Positions 8,861 through 18,657 are shown, counted from the first letter of the stretch. The stretch is 64,000 nucleotides of DNA from Spirosoma agri (GCF_010747415.1 NZ_JAAGNZ010000001.1:1-64000); one strand, 5' to 3'. The notes: generated from the sequence alone by a model not told the origin. Translations and numbers: made by a program.

Positions 8861-11800
8861 CTATTTACTTACTTTTTGCAAATACTGATTGGCTTCCTTT
8901 TTGTAAAACAGATTATAGTTAGGCGTCACTGACCGAAGTACTTCAACCTGTTTCGTTTTATTCTGCATGTTCGTAGAATCAAAGAAAGAGGGCGAACTAC
9001 GCTTCGTTGACTTAGCTGCTTCAGCTTGGCGCTTTGGATCTTCCTCCTGCTGCTTGAGCGCTTTTTCGGACTCAAGCAGGCGAGTCAAGATTTCATTCTG
9101 ACGGTTGATGGTTTGCGGATTCACACGTTTATTGACCAAATCAGTTTCCGTCTCGTCCATTTTCTCCATTAGTTCTTTAACCTGCTTCTCCTGTTGCTTA
9201 CCGGCTTCGGTCCCTTTTGCACTCTCTTCCAGCTTCTTAAGCAGATTACGAATCATCGCCTGCTCAGCGGCCATTTGCGAAAGTTCTTCGGAAAGTCCCC
9301 TGCCCGTCTTCCCGCCTTTTTGAAGCTGCTGCATACGGCCATTTAATTGCTTCTGCATCTCCCCCATCTCACTACCCGGACTATTTCCTTTCTTACTACC
9401 TTTTCCCTTGCCGGGCATTGCCATGGCATTCATTTGTTGCTGCATGTTTTTTAACACGTCGCTCAGCATCAAAGCAAGGTTGTTAATGGATGTCATAGCA
9501 AACTGTTGTTTCGAGGCTGCCATGCTCAGCCGACGATCACGCAATTGCTGAACGCTTTCGTCCATGTACGATTTCATGTTTGTCAGCTCGCGGGTTACGA
9601 ACGACTGAATTTGCACGACACGGCTGGCCAATGCATTAAGACTGTCCTCAATAATTTTAGCATCATCCTGAAGTTTCAGTTGCTCTTGCGACAGCTTGGT
9701 CACGCGGGGATCCTGTAGGCTCATACCACGAAAATCCTTCATGACATGCTCTTGTCCGAAGGAAAGTGTAATGAGATTCTCAAGAATATTCCGAAGGTCA
9801 TCCATGTTCTCCTGCATTTCCTGCATCTCCGACGACTCCATCGATTCCTTCATCGATTTGCTCATGGAACGCATTGATTTGGCCGATTTGCTCTGCGACG
9901 ACGAAGCCTTTTTGCTTTGATTTTGTTTCATCTGCTTCGTGGCCTCTTCCATCTCCTTCTCAATTTCTTGCTGTTCCTTTTCTGAGGATTCAGGCTTGTT
10001 GAGTTCATCTTTCTCGGCCTGCTTCTGCAACTCTTTTAGTTGCTCTTCGGTCTTCTTAAAATCCTCCTGTGACTTTTCCTGTTGCTTCTGTTGCTCTTCA
10101 GACGATTCATTTTTCTTGGCATTTTCTTCAGCCTGCTTGTCCAACTGCTCCGCCTGTTTCTCAAGATTCTCCGCAATGTTGTTAACTTTTTGTTCCAGCT
10201 GCATTTGCTTGAAGAGCTTCAACGCCCGGTCTAGGTCACGTTCCAGATTGCGCTCTTTTCGACTTAACTTATCGAGCATTTCAGATGCTTTTTCATCCTG
10301 CTTGCGTTCCAGTAGCTGCTTCAATTGCTCATAAAGCTGTTTCGATTCAGGATCAAGCAAGTCATTGAAAAGCTTCTGCAACTGCTGCATTTTGTCCTGC
10401 ATCTCCTGATTTTTCTCCGCAAAGCGCTGCTGCGTATCATTCGTTTTCTGGAACTGCTCCTGAAGCTTCTGAACCTCTTTCATCAGTTCTTCACGCTTCT
10501 GCAAAATATCCTGCAGCTGTTTCTTATCCTGAAAGTCTGACGATTTCTTGGTGCGCATTCGGTCTTCCATGGCGCTTAGCTCTTTCTTGATTGCCTGTGT
10601 TTTGCTAAGTGCATTATCAATTTGCTGCTCGGTCTTCTCCGCCGATTCATCGACTTGTTTCTGGATTTCAGCGTTCGATGGGATGACGAAATTCAACTGA
10701 TTCGATCGGCTGGACTTGGGTCCATTCACACCATCGTTGTCCCACACCTGAACGAAATATTCCAGACGGTCTTCTTGGCCGAGCTTCAAACTGTCGAGCG
10801 ACCAGTTATAAATAAAGTTCTGTGAGGTGGTCGATCGGTTGACAGGAATCTCCTTACTGTACATAGGTGATGGCTTCCCATTACGATTGATCTTGTAGTT
10901 TAACCGCAGTTTAGAAAAACCGTAATCATCCGAAACCAGCCCGGAAAGTGCGATATAATTGTACGTAACCGTGTCCTGAATACGATCAACCGAAATCTGT
11001 GGGAAGCGGTCGGGTATCACCTGAACATTGTACTGGATAGTTGACGGTGTTGAAATCTGACCATTCTTCAGCGACACCGTGTACATGGCGTTCTGCATTA
11101 ACCGGCGATTGACCGTAAACGTGTTGGCATCCGCTAAGCGTGCTGGTGTGGGTTTAGCGTCGGTGTTAAAACGAAGCAAAAGCGAATCTGTGTGATCGGC
11201 GGCAAACTCCCAATTCACTACTGTTCCCTGTGGCACAAGCAGGTTACCAACGTTCGCCAACTGCTCGGTTGGCTTGTTGAGGTAAGCCGGATAATCGAGC
11301 CGAACGTTGAACGACAGTACAGCCGGGCGATCAATGAGCGTCACTTTATAGGTGGGAGAATTAAAACCTGATGCCTCTAAATGAAAATTAAGATCCCGTT
11401 GCAGGTTATCAAAATTGTAGGTAAACCGATCTCCCGACTGCTCAAGTTTAAACCGTGTTCCGTTGGTAACCACGTAAACAGATTGAGGTAATGCGTCGCC
11501 TGATAGCCTAACAGAAAGTGGGAAATCCTCATTTCGAAACGCCTTCATCGATTTGTTCTGCACGACAAATTGAAAAGGAGCTTCTTCTACAAATTCCTCA
11601 TTATAGTTTACTAATCGCGTTGATGAGCTGGTGAAAAAGGCTGGATTCAACACTAGTATCAACAAGATAAGGGCAAGGGGCGGTATTGCGTATTTCAGAA
11701 ACTGTCGGTTGCGACTAATCTGAATGGCATTAGAAAATCGGTTGATGAGCAACTGCTGTGAACGCTGATTCAGGCTTGCTTCCAGTAGGTCGCTCTGGTC

Positions 11801-12166
11801 GGTCGAGATACGCTGGAGCTGTAGCGTGTTCAGAAGCTTATCCCCTATCTCCGGAAAAAAGAGACCAATCTGTTTAGCCGCTTCATCATTCGATAACGGC
11901 TTGTTCAGTCCATAAAGACTCATGAGTGGTCGCAGGACCAACAGATATAAACCAGCCAGAACGGTCAGCAAAAAACCAAAGAAAAGAATGCCACGTCCTG
12001 TAGAATCGAACCGACCAATAAATTCGGCCGTGTTGATCAGTAAGTAGCCACTTCCGAGCAAGGCAATGAAGAACAAAACGCCTTTCACCAATTGATTCTG
12101 AAAGTAACGCTTCTTGTATTCCTCGATGCGTTGCACTAACATCGTGTACGAGTTTGATGAGTGCAT
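8861..12166 (-). CDS. DUF4175-like membrane protein with long Gln/Glu/Lys-rich coiled coil
   Basis: A 1101-residue protein with no assigned function. It opens with two membrane helices (about residues 28-50 and 59-80), a third at about 155-175 (YAIPPLALILLILVLN), then an extracytoplasmic beta-rich region of about 350 residues. From about residue 480 to 1040 it is almost continuous charged helix (repeats such as EELMKEVQKLQEQFQKTND and SSEEQQKQQEKSQEDFKKTE), with a Met/Gly-rich patch (MPGKGKGSKKGNSPGSEMGE). The layout matches the large DUF4175-type proteins of Bacteroidota, usually found near housekeeping genes. Start ATG 12166; an in-frame ATG at 12142 is also possible. It follows the small gene at 12183 by 16 bases, so they probably share a transcript. 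Confidence 0.75.
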   Translation of the reverse strand: MHSSNSYTMLVQRIEEYKKRYFQNQLVKGVLFFIALLGSGYLLINTAEFIGRFDSTGRGILFFGFLLTVLAGLYLLVLRPLMSLYGLNKPLSNDEAAKQIGLFFPEIGDKLLNTLQLQRISTDQSDLLEASLNQRSQQLLINRFSNAIQISRNRQFLKYAIPPLALILLILVLNPAFFTSSSTRLVNYNEEFVEEAPFQFVVQNKSMKAFRNEDFPLSVRLSGDALPQSVYVVTNGTRFKLEQSGDRFTYNFDNLQRDLNFHLEASGFNSPTYKVTLIDRPAVLSFNVRLDYPAYLNKPTEQLANVGNLLVPQGTVVNWEFAADHTDSLLLRFNTDAKPTPARLADANTFTVNRRLMQNAMYTVSLKNGQISTPSTIQYNVQVIPDRFPQISVDRIQDTVTYNYIALSGLVSDDYGFSKLRLNYKINRNGKPSPMYSKEIPVNRSTTSQNFIYNWSLDSLKLGQEDRLEYFVQVWDNDGVNGPKSSRSNQLNFVIPSNAEIQKQVDESAEKTEQQIDNALSKTQAIKKELSAMEDRMRTKKSSDFQDKKQLQDILQKREELMKEVQKLQEQFQKTNDTQQRFAEKNQEMQDKMQQLQKLFNDLLDPESKQLYEQLKQLLERKQDEKASEMLDKLSRKERNLERDLDRALKLFKQMQLEQKVNNIAENLEKQAEQLDKQAEENAKKNESSEEQQKQQEKSQEDFKKTEEQLKELQKQAEKDELNKPESSEKEQQEIEKEMEEATKQMKQNQSKKASSSQSKSAKSMRSMSKSMKESMESSEMQEMQENMDDLRNILENLITLSFGQEHVMKDFRGMSLQDPRVTKLSQEQLKLQDDAKIIEDSLNALASRVVQIQSFVTRELTNMKSYMDESVQQLRDRRLSMAASKQQFAMTSINNLALMLSDVLKNMQQQMNAMAMPGKGKGSKKGNSPGSEMGEMQKQLNGRMQQLQKGGKTGRGLSEELSQMAAEQAMIRNLLKKLEESAKGTEAGKQQEKQVKELMEKMDETETDLVNKRVNPQTINRQNEILTRLLESEKALKQQEEDPKRQAEAAKSTKRSSPSFFDSTNMQNKTKQVEVLRSVTPNYNLFYKKEANQYLQKVSK

Positions 12167-12182
12167 AGGGGTTCAGGTTGAG

Positions 12183-12530
12183 CTATTGAACGAGTTCAGA
12201 CTGGAAGTAAGTGATAACGTGTTCTTTTAGAAAATTCTCCTGAGCCAATAAATCGGCATGAGGAATTGATTTTATCAGGGTCCATTGAGGCCACCCATCT
12301 TTATCGTAGCCATCAAATGTATAATACCCCGATTGGCTCAAAACGCGGCAGACGGCAATGTGCATTAAGTCCTGTTTGACCTCTTTAGAAAATCGTCTGG
12401 GACCTTTGCCCAGTTCCTGTACGCCAATCAGGAATAAAACGGCGTTGAGGTCAGCCGGGCGTTTTCCAACCAACATTTCCAGTTGATCAAGCAACACTTC
12501 CCAAGCCTCATCTATGGGTTTTGTATTCAC
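12183..12530 (-). CDS. Conserved hypothetical protein (115 residues)
   Basis: A small, soluble, mixed alpha/beta protein without signal peptide or membrane segment. Features that look conserved are LNAVLFLIGVQELGKG, KQDLMHIAVCRVLSQSGYY and the aromatic stretch FDGYDKDGWPQW. I recognise it only as the kind of small protein seen next to the DUF4175-like gene in Bacteroidota. The start appears to be GTG (12530); there is no ATG alternative that keeps the N-terminal part. It is divergent from comF by 66 bases and lies 16 bases ahead of the DUF4175-like gene. Confidence 0.7.
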   Translation of the reverse strand: MNTKPIDEAWEVLLDQLEMLVGKRPADLNAVLFLIGVQELGKGPRRFSKEVKQDLMHIAVCRVLSQSGYYTFDGYDKDGWPQWTLIKSIPHADLLAQENFLKEHVITYFQSELVQ

Positions 12531-12596
12531 AGTAATCCAGGTATTTATTGTTCTGTGTAATTTACAATGATTTCTATTAACTAACGAACAATCACC

Positions 12597-13307
12597 ATGT
12601 TTCGGTTTATCCGCACCCTATCCGTTGACTTTATAAATCTACTTTTTCCTACCCTTTGTCTGGGTTGCAATCGATCACTGGATATTAACGAAAAACTACT
12701 GTGTACGCATTGTCGAATTAACTTACCCGAAACAGGTCAGCATCGCCAGCCCTACGACGTAACGTTGCTCAACAAGTTTGGCGGCAAAGTGCCTATTGAG
12801 TTTGTTGCTTCGTTCATGTATTTCTCAAAAGCAGGAATCGTGCAAAAGCTAATCCATCAGATCAAATACAAGGGTCAAAAAGAGGCTGCAAAGGAGATCG
12901 CAGAATGGTATGGTAGTCAGCTGAAAGCAGAAAGTGATCTGATTCAGGATATAGACGTATTGATTGGCGTTCCGTTGCACAAAAGCCGTCAGCAACAGCG
13001 CGGTTATAACCAGGCTGACTGGATTGCGGAAGGACTTGCCGAAGCGCTTGGCGTTCCGGCACGAACAGACTTGCTTATCCAGAAACGGTTCAAAGAATCA
13101 CAAACGCGAAAGAATAGAATCGAACGCTGGCAGAATGTAAACACGGTATTTGCGGTGCCTAACCCAGAAGAGATTCGGGGCAAAACCGTCGTAATTGTCG
13201 ATGATGTACTAACAACAGGGGCAACGATTGAAGCCTGCGCCATTGAGCTATTACAGGCTGGCTGTAAATCGGTCGGTGTGCTTACGTTAGCTGCTACGCA
13301 TCGGTAA
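12597..13307 (+). CDS. comF: ComF family protein (phosphoribosyltransferase fold)
   Basis: The 236-residue protein has an N-terminal zinc ribbon (CLGCNRSLD...LCTHCR) and a C-terminal phosphoribosyltransferase domain with the PRPP-binding loop VVIVDDVLTTGATIEAC. The block HKSRQQQRGYNQADWIAEGLA is the ComF signature (RGFNQ). In naturally transformable bacteria ComF helps single-stranded DNA uptake; in others the role is uncertain. No other competence genes are nearby. It is a stand-alone plus-strand gene converging on gldJ. Confidence 0.85.
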   Translation: MFRFIRTLSVDFINLLFPTLCLGCNRSLDINEKLLCTHCRINLPETGQHRQPYDVTLLNKFGGKVPIEFVASFMYFSKAGIVQKLIHQIKYKGQKEAAKEIAEWYGSQLKAESDLIQDIDVLIGVPLHKSRQQQRGYNQADWIAEGLAEALGVPARTDLLIQKRFKESQTRKNRIERWQNVNTVFAVPNPEEIRGKTVVIVDDVLTTGATIEACAIELLQAGCKSVGVLTLAATHR

Positions 13308-13330
13308 TAGAAACTATGGGGAATAAAAAA

Positions 13331-13356
13331 GCGGCCATTCATTGATGAATGGCCGC
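13331..13356. terminator. Bidirectional terminator between comF and gldJ
   Basis: A 12-bp perfect stem GCGGCCATTCAT (13331-13342 with 13345-13356) has a very tight loop. On the minus strand it is followed by TTTTTTATT, ideal for ending gldJ; the plus side is followed by a weaker U-rich stretch. It sits between convergent genes. Confidence 0.85.
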
Positions 13357-13388
13357 ACTCTACGTTTATTTTTCGCTAATCAGGGACG

Positions 13389-14651
13389 CTATTTATTACG
13401 GCCAACACCGATCATCGCACAACGGAAACCAATCATTGCCGTTGCCGAATCCTGATCCAGGAATCGACGTGTACCCGGAGACAGCCAATACGCTACGTCA
13501 TTCCAGGAACCACCTTTGTAAACGCGCAATTTATCATCGATCAGCGACTGCTTATTTTTCGAATCGTAATCCTTGGCTTCATCCAGGTAGCCGTTCCGAC
13601 GAATCGGGTTCAGGTCATTTACATCCTGATACGATAACGGACGATAAACGTCATATACCCACTCATTTACGTTTCCGGCCATGTTGTATAAACCGAAATC
13701 ATTGGCAGGATACGAATAGATCTCCGCTGTGATGATCGCGCCATCATTCGAGCGACCAGCAATACCCGCATAGTCACCACGACCACGTTTAAAGTTGGCC
13801 AGCATCTGACCCTGTTTCCGACCCTTCTTAGGGTTCCGTACCGACGAGCCATCCCACGGATAAATCCGCTGGTTGATCTGATTCTCATCCATGTACTGCG
13901 TTCCGATCAGGGCTTTTGCCGCGTATTCCCACTCGGCTTCGGTTGGAAGACGATAGTCGGGTAGAATCATGCCGCTTTCCAAACTTGGTTTTGACGGAGT
14001 CGTTGACGTTGAGGCTTCTGCCAGAGCAGGTTCTTCAGCTGCTTTGGATTTCCGTTTCAGCGAGAAACCGCCCCCCTTTTTCTTCGGAGCACCCCCCTTT
14101 GCCAACTCATTGTTTACGGCATTTGACCGCCATACCGCGTAATCACTTGCCTGTACCCACGATACGCCGACAACGGGGTAATACCGGAAAGCCGGATAAC
14201 GAAGATACTGAGTAACATAGGAGTCATTGAACGAAAGTGGATTTGCCCAAACGGTTGTATCAGGCAAAGCCGCTTTTACTACTTCTTCGGACGAGTCGCG
14301 CGTGATGGCGTTTAGATACTCAAGGTAGTGGACGTTCGCCATTTCGGTTTCGTCCATGTAGAACGACTGGATCGAAACGGTGCGCTCCCGGTTATCGCGA
14401 CTGTTCATCACGTCCTCTTCGAGCGCGCCCATCGTGAACCGGCCCCCTTCAATGAAAACAAGGTTCGGACCAGCTTTCTGTCCCGCAAATTTCTTGACCT
14501 GAAAACCATCTTTCTGGTTGTAAGCAATACCCGTAGCCGTACTTTGCTTGCCAGGTTTCACGCTGGTTGGGTGCTTAGACTTACAAGATGCAAGGGCCGC
14601 CGTTGCCAGTAGCACATAAGCCACTCGTTGCAGGTGATACTTTTGAATCAT
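13389..14651 (-). CDS. gldJ: GldJ-like gliding motility / type IX secretion lipoprotein
   Basis: A 420-residue outer-membrane lipoprotein (lipobox LASC, Cys about 23) with a formylglycine-generating-enzyme (FGE-sulfatase) fold. The lead-in GIAYNQKDGFQVKKF, then LVFIEGGRFTMG, SFYMDETEMANVHYLEYL and YYPVVGVSWVQASDYAVWR, is closer to GldJ than to GldK; it ends with GGSWNDVAYWLSPGTRRFL. In flavobacteria GldJ stabilises the T9SS/gliding ring and is needed for motility and secretion. A Lys-rich insertion (about 190-225) interrupts the fold. It stands alone here, downstream of mfd in the same direction; gldKLMN are not in the window. GldK remains an alternative assignment. Confidence 0.8.
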   Translation of the reverse strand: MIQKYHLQRVAYVLLATAALASCKSKHPTSVKPGKQSTATGIAYNQKDGFQVKKFAGQKAGPNLVFIEGGRFTMGALEEDVMNSRDNRERTVSIQSFYMDETEMANVHYLEYLNAITRDSSEEVVKAALPDTTVWANPLSFNDSYVTQYLRYPAFRYYPVVGVSWVQASDYAVWRSNAVNNELAKGGAPKKKGGGFSLKRKSKAAEEPALAEASTSTTPSKPSLESGMILPDYRLPTEAEWEYAAKALIGTQYMDENQINQRIYPWDGSSVRNPKKGRKQGQMLANFKRGRGDYAGIAGRSNDGAIITAEIYSYPANDFGLYNMAGNVNEWVYDVYRPLSYQDVNDLNPIRRNGYLDEAKDYDSKNKQSLIDDKLRVYKGGSWNDVAYWLSPGTRRFLDQDSATAMIGFRCAMIGVGRNK

Positions 14652-14691
14652 TGCTCTATTTTGTGTAAAAACGTAGGTGCAAAAATCGTAA

Positions 14692-17600
14692 TTAATTTGT
14701 CAACTCTCCCAGTATTTCTGTCAGTTGCTCAACGGAATATACGTCGTTATGCGTAAATACTAGGCGGCTTTTCAGTTCCTTCAACGAACAACGGGCTGGA
14801 TTTCGTTTAATGTACTCAATTACCTTGCCAAACCGGTCAGACTTGAAGAAGTCATCATTCCCGTTAGAAACGAAGTATCCTTTCAGGATATTATTCTTAA
14901 GCGTCAGTTTTTCAAGGTATAACCGTTCTGCACTCCACCGAACGTTCACCATTTTGATCAGATTTTTGACTTCTTCCGGCATTGGGCCGAAGCGATCCGA
15001 AACTTCCTGACTGAATGCGTTCAATTCGTCGACATCCTGAATACTGTCTAACCGGGTGTATAAAGCCAGTCTTTCCGAAATGTTAGATACGTATCGCTCG
15101 GGAATAACCACCTGAAGATCGGTTTCAATGATCGTGTCCGGTAAAGCCAGTTTCAGATCACCGGGTTTGGTCTCGAACAAATCCTTAAACTCATTCTCCC
15201 GTAATTCCTGCACCGCTTCGTCCAGTACTTTGTGGTACATCTCAAAACCCAGATCATTCACAAAACCACTCTGTTCCGCTCCCAGCAGATTACCCGCGCC
15301 ACGGATGTCGAGGTCGCGCATGGCGATTTTGAATCCTTCGCCCAGGTCCGAAAAATCCTCAAGGGTTTGGAGTCGTTTCCGAGCATCCGATGTCATCACC
15401 GACGGCGGTGGAGTCAATAGATAACAGAAGGCTTTTCGGTTCGAACGGCCTACCCTACCGCGCATCTGGTGCAGATCGGACAGGCCAAAGTAGTGCGCGT
15501 TATTGATCAGGATCGTGTTGGCATTAGAGATATCAAGACCGGATTCGATAATGTTGGTCGAAATGAGTACGTCGAAATCGCCCTCGATGAATCGGGTCAT
15601 CACGCGTTCCAGCTTATCACCTTCCATCTGGCCGTGGGCAACGCCAATCCGCGCTTCAGGAACCAGTCGCAAGATCAGGTTACCGATCGATTCAATATCG
15701 TTGACGCGGTTGTGAACGAAGAAAACCTGACCACCGCGCCGAACCTCGTAACTGATTGCATCGCGGATCGTTGCTTCATTGAACGGATGAACTTCGGTGG
15801 TTACAGGCTGGCGGTTTGGCGGTGGGGTAGCAATGACGGAGAGGTCACGCGCACCCATAAGCGAAAAGTGCAGCGTACGTGGGATAGGCGTCGCCGTGAG
15901 CGTCAACACATCCACTTCCACCCGCATTTCTTTCAATCGATCTTTTGTTTTAACGCCAAATTTTTGCTCCTCATCAATAACCAGCAAGCCTAAATCTTTG
16001 AATTTAATGTCTTTATTGACGATTCGGTGCGTTCCAATCAGAATACCGATTTCACCGGAAGCAACGCCTTTCAAAATTTCTTTCGTCTGGGCTGCCGTCC
16101 GGAAGCGGTTTATGTACTCAATTTTTACCGGAAAGTCGGCCATGCGTTCGCTGAACGTCTTGAAGTGCTGCATCGCCAAAATCGTTGTCGGCACGAGCAC
16201 CGCTACCTGCTTATTGTCGGTTACGGCTTTAAAAGCCGCACGAATAGCGATCTCTGTCTTGCCAAACCCAACATCGCCACAAACCAGCCGGTCCATTGGG
16301 TGCGGCTGCTCCATATCGTCCTTGACATCGTTGGTTGCTTTCGCCTGATCGGGGGTGTCTTCGTAGAGAAAAGACGATTCGAGTTCGACCTGAAGAAAAC
16401 TATCGCGGCTGTAAGCGAAGCCAGGCGCATTGCGTCGTTTGGCATACAGGGCAATCAGTTCGCGGGCAATGTCTTTTACCTGCTTCCGAATGCGTGACTT
16501 CTTCTGCTCCCATTCCTGCGAACCCAGCTTGCTCATGGTTGGCGGCCCACCTTCCCGACCGCTGTATTTCGCGATCTTGTGGAGGCTGTGAATGCTGACT
16601 AGCAAGATGTCATTATCCCGATAAATCAAGCGAATCGCTTCCTGTTCGTTGCCCGCATGATCTACTTTCTCTAGACCGGCAAAGCGACCGATTCCATGAT
16701 CGACGTGGGTCACGTAATCACCGGGTTGAAGCGTTTTTAATTCGCGTAAGGTTAGCGCTTTCGATTTGGAAAACTTGTCCTGAACGCGAAATTTGTAATA
16801 CCGATCGAATATCTGGTGATCCGTGAAGCAGGCTATTTTTAGCGCGTCGTCAATGAACCCTTCCCGCAAACCAACAGTCATCGGCTGAAACTTAACGAAT
16901 GGGTCAAGTTCCTCAAAAATGGTTTTTAGCCGGTCGAGCTGTTTGAATGATTCAGCCGCAATGATGTTGGTATATCCTTTCGATTGATTCTCGCCCAGTA
17001 CATCGACCAGACGCTTGAAATCTTTATTAAACGAGGGCTGGGGTTTGGAATGATACTGTTGCCGGCCCTCGGTTTTGAAATAGAATTTACGACCAAATTC
17101 CACCGTCCTGAAGCCTTTCAATTGATTGAGAAAGCTTCGTCTGGTTTCAAACAGATCATTCGGGTCTGCTACAATCTGAATACCTCCGCTGTTGGCCAAT
17201 ACCGTTGTAAAACTTTGCTCGGCTTTCTCGTAACACTTCTCGATCATTTCGAGCGTAAACTCAACATCTTTCACCCAGATCGTAGTCGCATCAGGCAGGA
17301 AGTCGAAGAATGGTTCGCGGGTTTCCTCGATGAGTTTGGTCTGAATATTCGGTATGATGTTGATAAAATCAACAGGGTCGGTCGATAGCTGCGATTCCGG
17401 GCTAAACTTGCGAATGCTTTCAACCTCATCATCGAACAGATCGATCCGGAATGGGAACTCGCTGGCAAACGAAAACACGTCGATAATGCCACCACGCACT
17501 GAAAACTGTCCCGCTTCGTAGACGAAATCCGTTTTCTCGAATTCATAATTCTGAAGCAGCTCGGCTACAAAGTTTGTATCCAGCTTCTCCCCTACCCGAA

Positions 17601-18105
17601 TTGTCAAGGTATTGGCCTGCAATGACCGTTTGTTGATCACTTTCTCCGATAACGCTTCCGGATACGTAACCATCAGCAAGCCGCTTTTGGGAGCTGGATT
17701 GAGCTTGTTGAGCACCTCCGCCCGCATCAGCACGTTTGCGTTCTCAACTTCCTCATACTGGTACGGCTTCTTATACGACATCGGGAACAGCAAAACCTCC
17801 CGACCCAGCAGATTCTGGAGGTCATTGAAGAAGTAAGCCGCTTCGTCGCGTTCCGTCAGCACAAATAAGTGATTGCCGCCCACCGATTTGAAAATAGTCG
17901 AGGCCAGTACAGCGTCTAGACTTCCGGCCATCCCTTTGATTTGCAGGCGTTGCGGATCGCTGGACGGTTTGTGGCTGAACGGTTCAGCTAGCAATTTTAT
18001 AAAACTATCGTCGGCGTAAATACCGAGCAATTCTTCTGGTTTCAAGCGACGTTCAGGTTGTATGAGCAAACGCGAAAAGCCGCTGGAAGGACATTCCGGC
18101 GGCAC
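14692..18105 (-). CDS. mfd: Transcription-repair coupling factor Mfd
   Basis: This DNA translocase removes RNA polymerase stalled at lesions and recruits UvrA. The order of domains is as expected: UvrB-like N-terminal domain; RNA-polymerase-interacting (CarD-like) domain at YVTHVDHGIGRFAGLEKV; helicase with Walker A GDVGFGKTEIA, box DEEQKFGVKTKDRL, SAT-like TATPIPRTL, and motif VI QMRGRVGRSNRKAFCYLL; then a C-terminal TRCF domain. At 1137 residues it is full length. The start is unusual: the first possible initiator is GTG 18105 and a stop lies 17 codons further upstream with no ATG between, so the true start is this GTG or a nearby TTG. Confidence 0.95.
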   Translation of the reverse strand: MPPECPSSGFSRLLIQPERRLKPEELLGIYADDSFIKLLAEPFSHKPSSDPQRLQIKGMAGSLDAVLASTIFKSVGGNHLFVLTERDEAAYFFNDLQNLLGREVLLFPMSYKKPYQYEEVENANVLMRAEVLNKLNPAPKSGLLMVTYPEALSEKVINKRSLQANTLTIRVGEKLDTNFVAELLQNYEFEKTDFVYEAGQFSVRGGIIDVFSFASEFPFRIDLFDDEVESIRKFSPESQLSTDPVDFINIIPNIQTKLIEETREPFFDFLPDATTIWVKDVEFTLEMIEKCYEKAEQSFTTVLANSGGIQIVADPNDLFETRRSFLNQLKGFRTVEFGRKFYFKTEGRQQYHSKPQPSFNKDFKRLVDVLGENQSKGYTNIIAAESFKQLDRLKTIFEELDPFVKFQPMTVGLREGFIDDALKIACFTDHQIFDRYYKFRVQDKFSKSKALTLRELKTLQPGDYVTHVDHGIGRFAGLEKVDHAGNEQEAIRLIYRDNDILLVSIHSLHKIAKYSGREGGPPTMSKLGSQEWEQKKSRIRKQVKDIARELIALYAKRRNAPGFAYSRDSFLQVELESSFLYEDTPDQAKATNDVKDDMEQPHPMDRLVCGDVGFGKTEIAIRAAFKAVTDNKQVAVLVPTTILAMQHFKTFSERMADFPVKIEYINRFRTAAQTKEILKGVASGEIGILIGTHRIVNKDIKFKDLGLLVIDEEQKFGVKTKDRLKEMRVEVDVLTLTATPIPRTLHFSLMGARDLSVIATPPPNRQPVTTEVHPFNEATIRDAISYEVRRGGQVFFVHNRVNDIESIGNLILRLVPEARIGVAHGQMEGDKLERVMTRFIEGDFDVLISTNIIESGLDISNANTILINNAHYFGLSDLHQMRGRVGRSNRKAFCYLLTPPPSVMTSDARKRLQTLEDFSDLGEGFKIAMRDLDIRGAGNLLGAEQSGFVNDLGFEMYHKVLDEAVQELRENEFKDLFETKPGDLKLALPDTIIETDLQVVIPERYVSNISERLALYTRLDSIQDVDELNAFSQEVSDRFGPMPEEVKNLIKMVNVRWSAERLYLEKLTLKNNILKGYFVSNGNDDFFKSDRFGKVIEYIKRNPARCSLKELKSRLVFTHNDVYSVEQLTEILGELTN

Positions 18106-18148
18106 GTAGATGTAACAGCAGGTTTGGGAAATTTGTTGCGTCCCAGGC

Positions 18149-18598
18149 TTATTTCAGATCGGCCAATAATTTATAATCGATACTCTCCTGATCCAGCAGT
18201 TTCCGGATGCGGGGACTGTCTTCCAGCACAACAATTAGCTCTTTTTTGTCGATAGCCTGATCGTCTTCATCGATCCATTTCCAGTCTTCGGCGGTGGCAT
18301 CCAGCAGGCTCAGGACGCTTCCCATTTTAGCCGGATCACGCTCTTTGCTGATAAAGTCATTCGTGTTGGTAACATATAAAACGATGCGTTCGTCTTCGAG
18401 CCACTGCAAATCGTTCAGCGAATCATTCAGCGATTCCAGGTTAAAACTCAGGTCAGGTATCTCCAGTAAGTCGGCTATCTCTTCGTAGAACTGGCGAAGT
18501 GTGACTGTCTTTTTACCATCGATATGGGCAATGAAGTCGTCTGCAAAGTGGGCTTCGAGTTCACGTTCCGACTGGCAGATTAAGATGTTTGGGGTCAT
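18149..18598 (-). CDS. Barstar-like ribonuclease-inhibitor family protein
   Basis: The 149-residue protein shows the barstar layout: F..HIDGKKTVTLRQFYEEIADLLEIPD followed by the NLESLNDSLNDLQWL segment, equivalent to the barnase-binding N.DAL.D.L.DL.W helix. Barstar inhibits barnase-type RNases, but stand-alone family members are common without any partner toxin, and no RNase gene is adjacent. It lies 43 bases upstream of mfd in the same direction. A candidate promoter and a parS-like site lie in its upstream region. Confidence 0.75.
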   Translation of the reverse strand: MTPNILICQSERELEAHFADDFIAHIDGKKTVTLRQFYEEIADLLEIPDLSFNLESLNDSLNDLQWLEDERIVLYVTNTNDFISKERDPAKMGSVLSLLDATAEDWKWIDEDDQAIDKKELIVVLEDSPRIRKLLDQESIDYKLLADLK

Positions 18599-18641
18599 AT
18601 GCTTATGCTAAAAATTGGTGGTTTTGAAGGCTTTGGAAGAT

Positions 18642-18657
18642 GTTTTCACGTGGAACT
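18642..18657. promoter_or_regulatory. parS: parS-like site 2
   Basis: GTTTTCACGTGGAACT carries a 13-base core TTTCACGTGGAAC that matches the parS variant TGTTTCACGTGGAACA; the three outer bases differ. It lies in the barstar upstream region, about 13 kb from the oriC candidate. It is weaker than site 1. Confidence 0.4.

Noticed and set aside
15469-15993. 174-codon plus-strand frame inside mfd
   Set aside because: Antisense shadow of a certain helicase gene with conserved motifs on the other strand.
18149-18598. Barstar-like gene considered as half of a toxin-antitoxin pair
   Set aside because: No barnase-like or other RNase gene is adjacent on either side.
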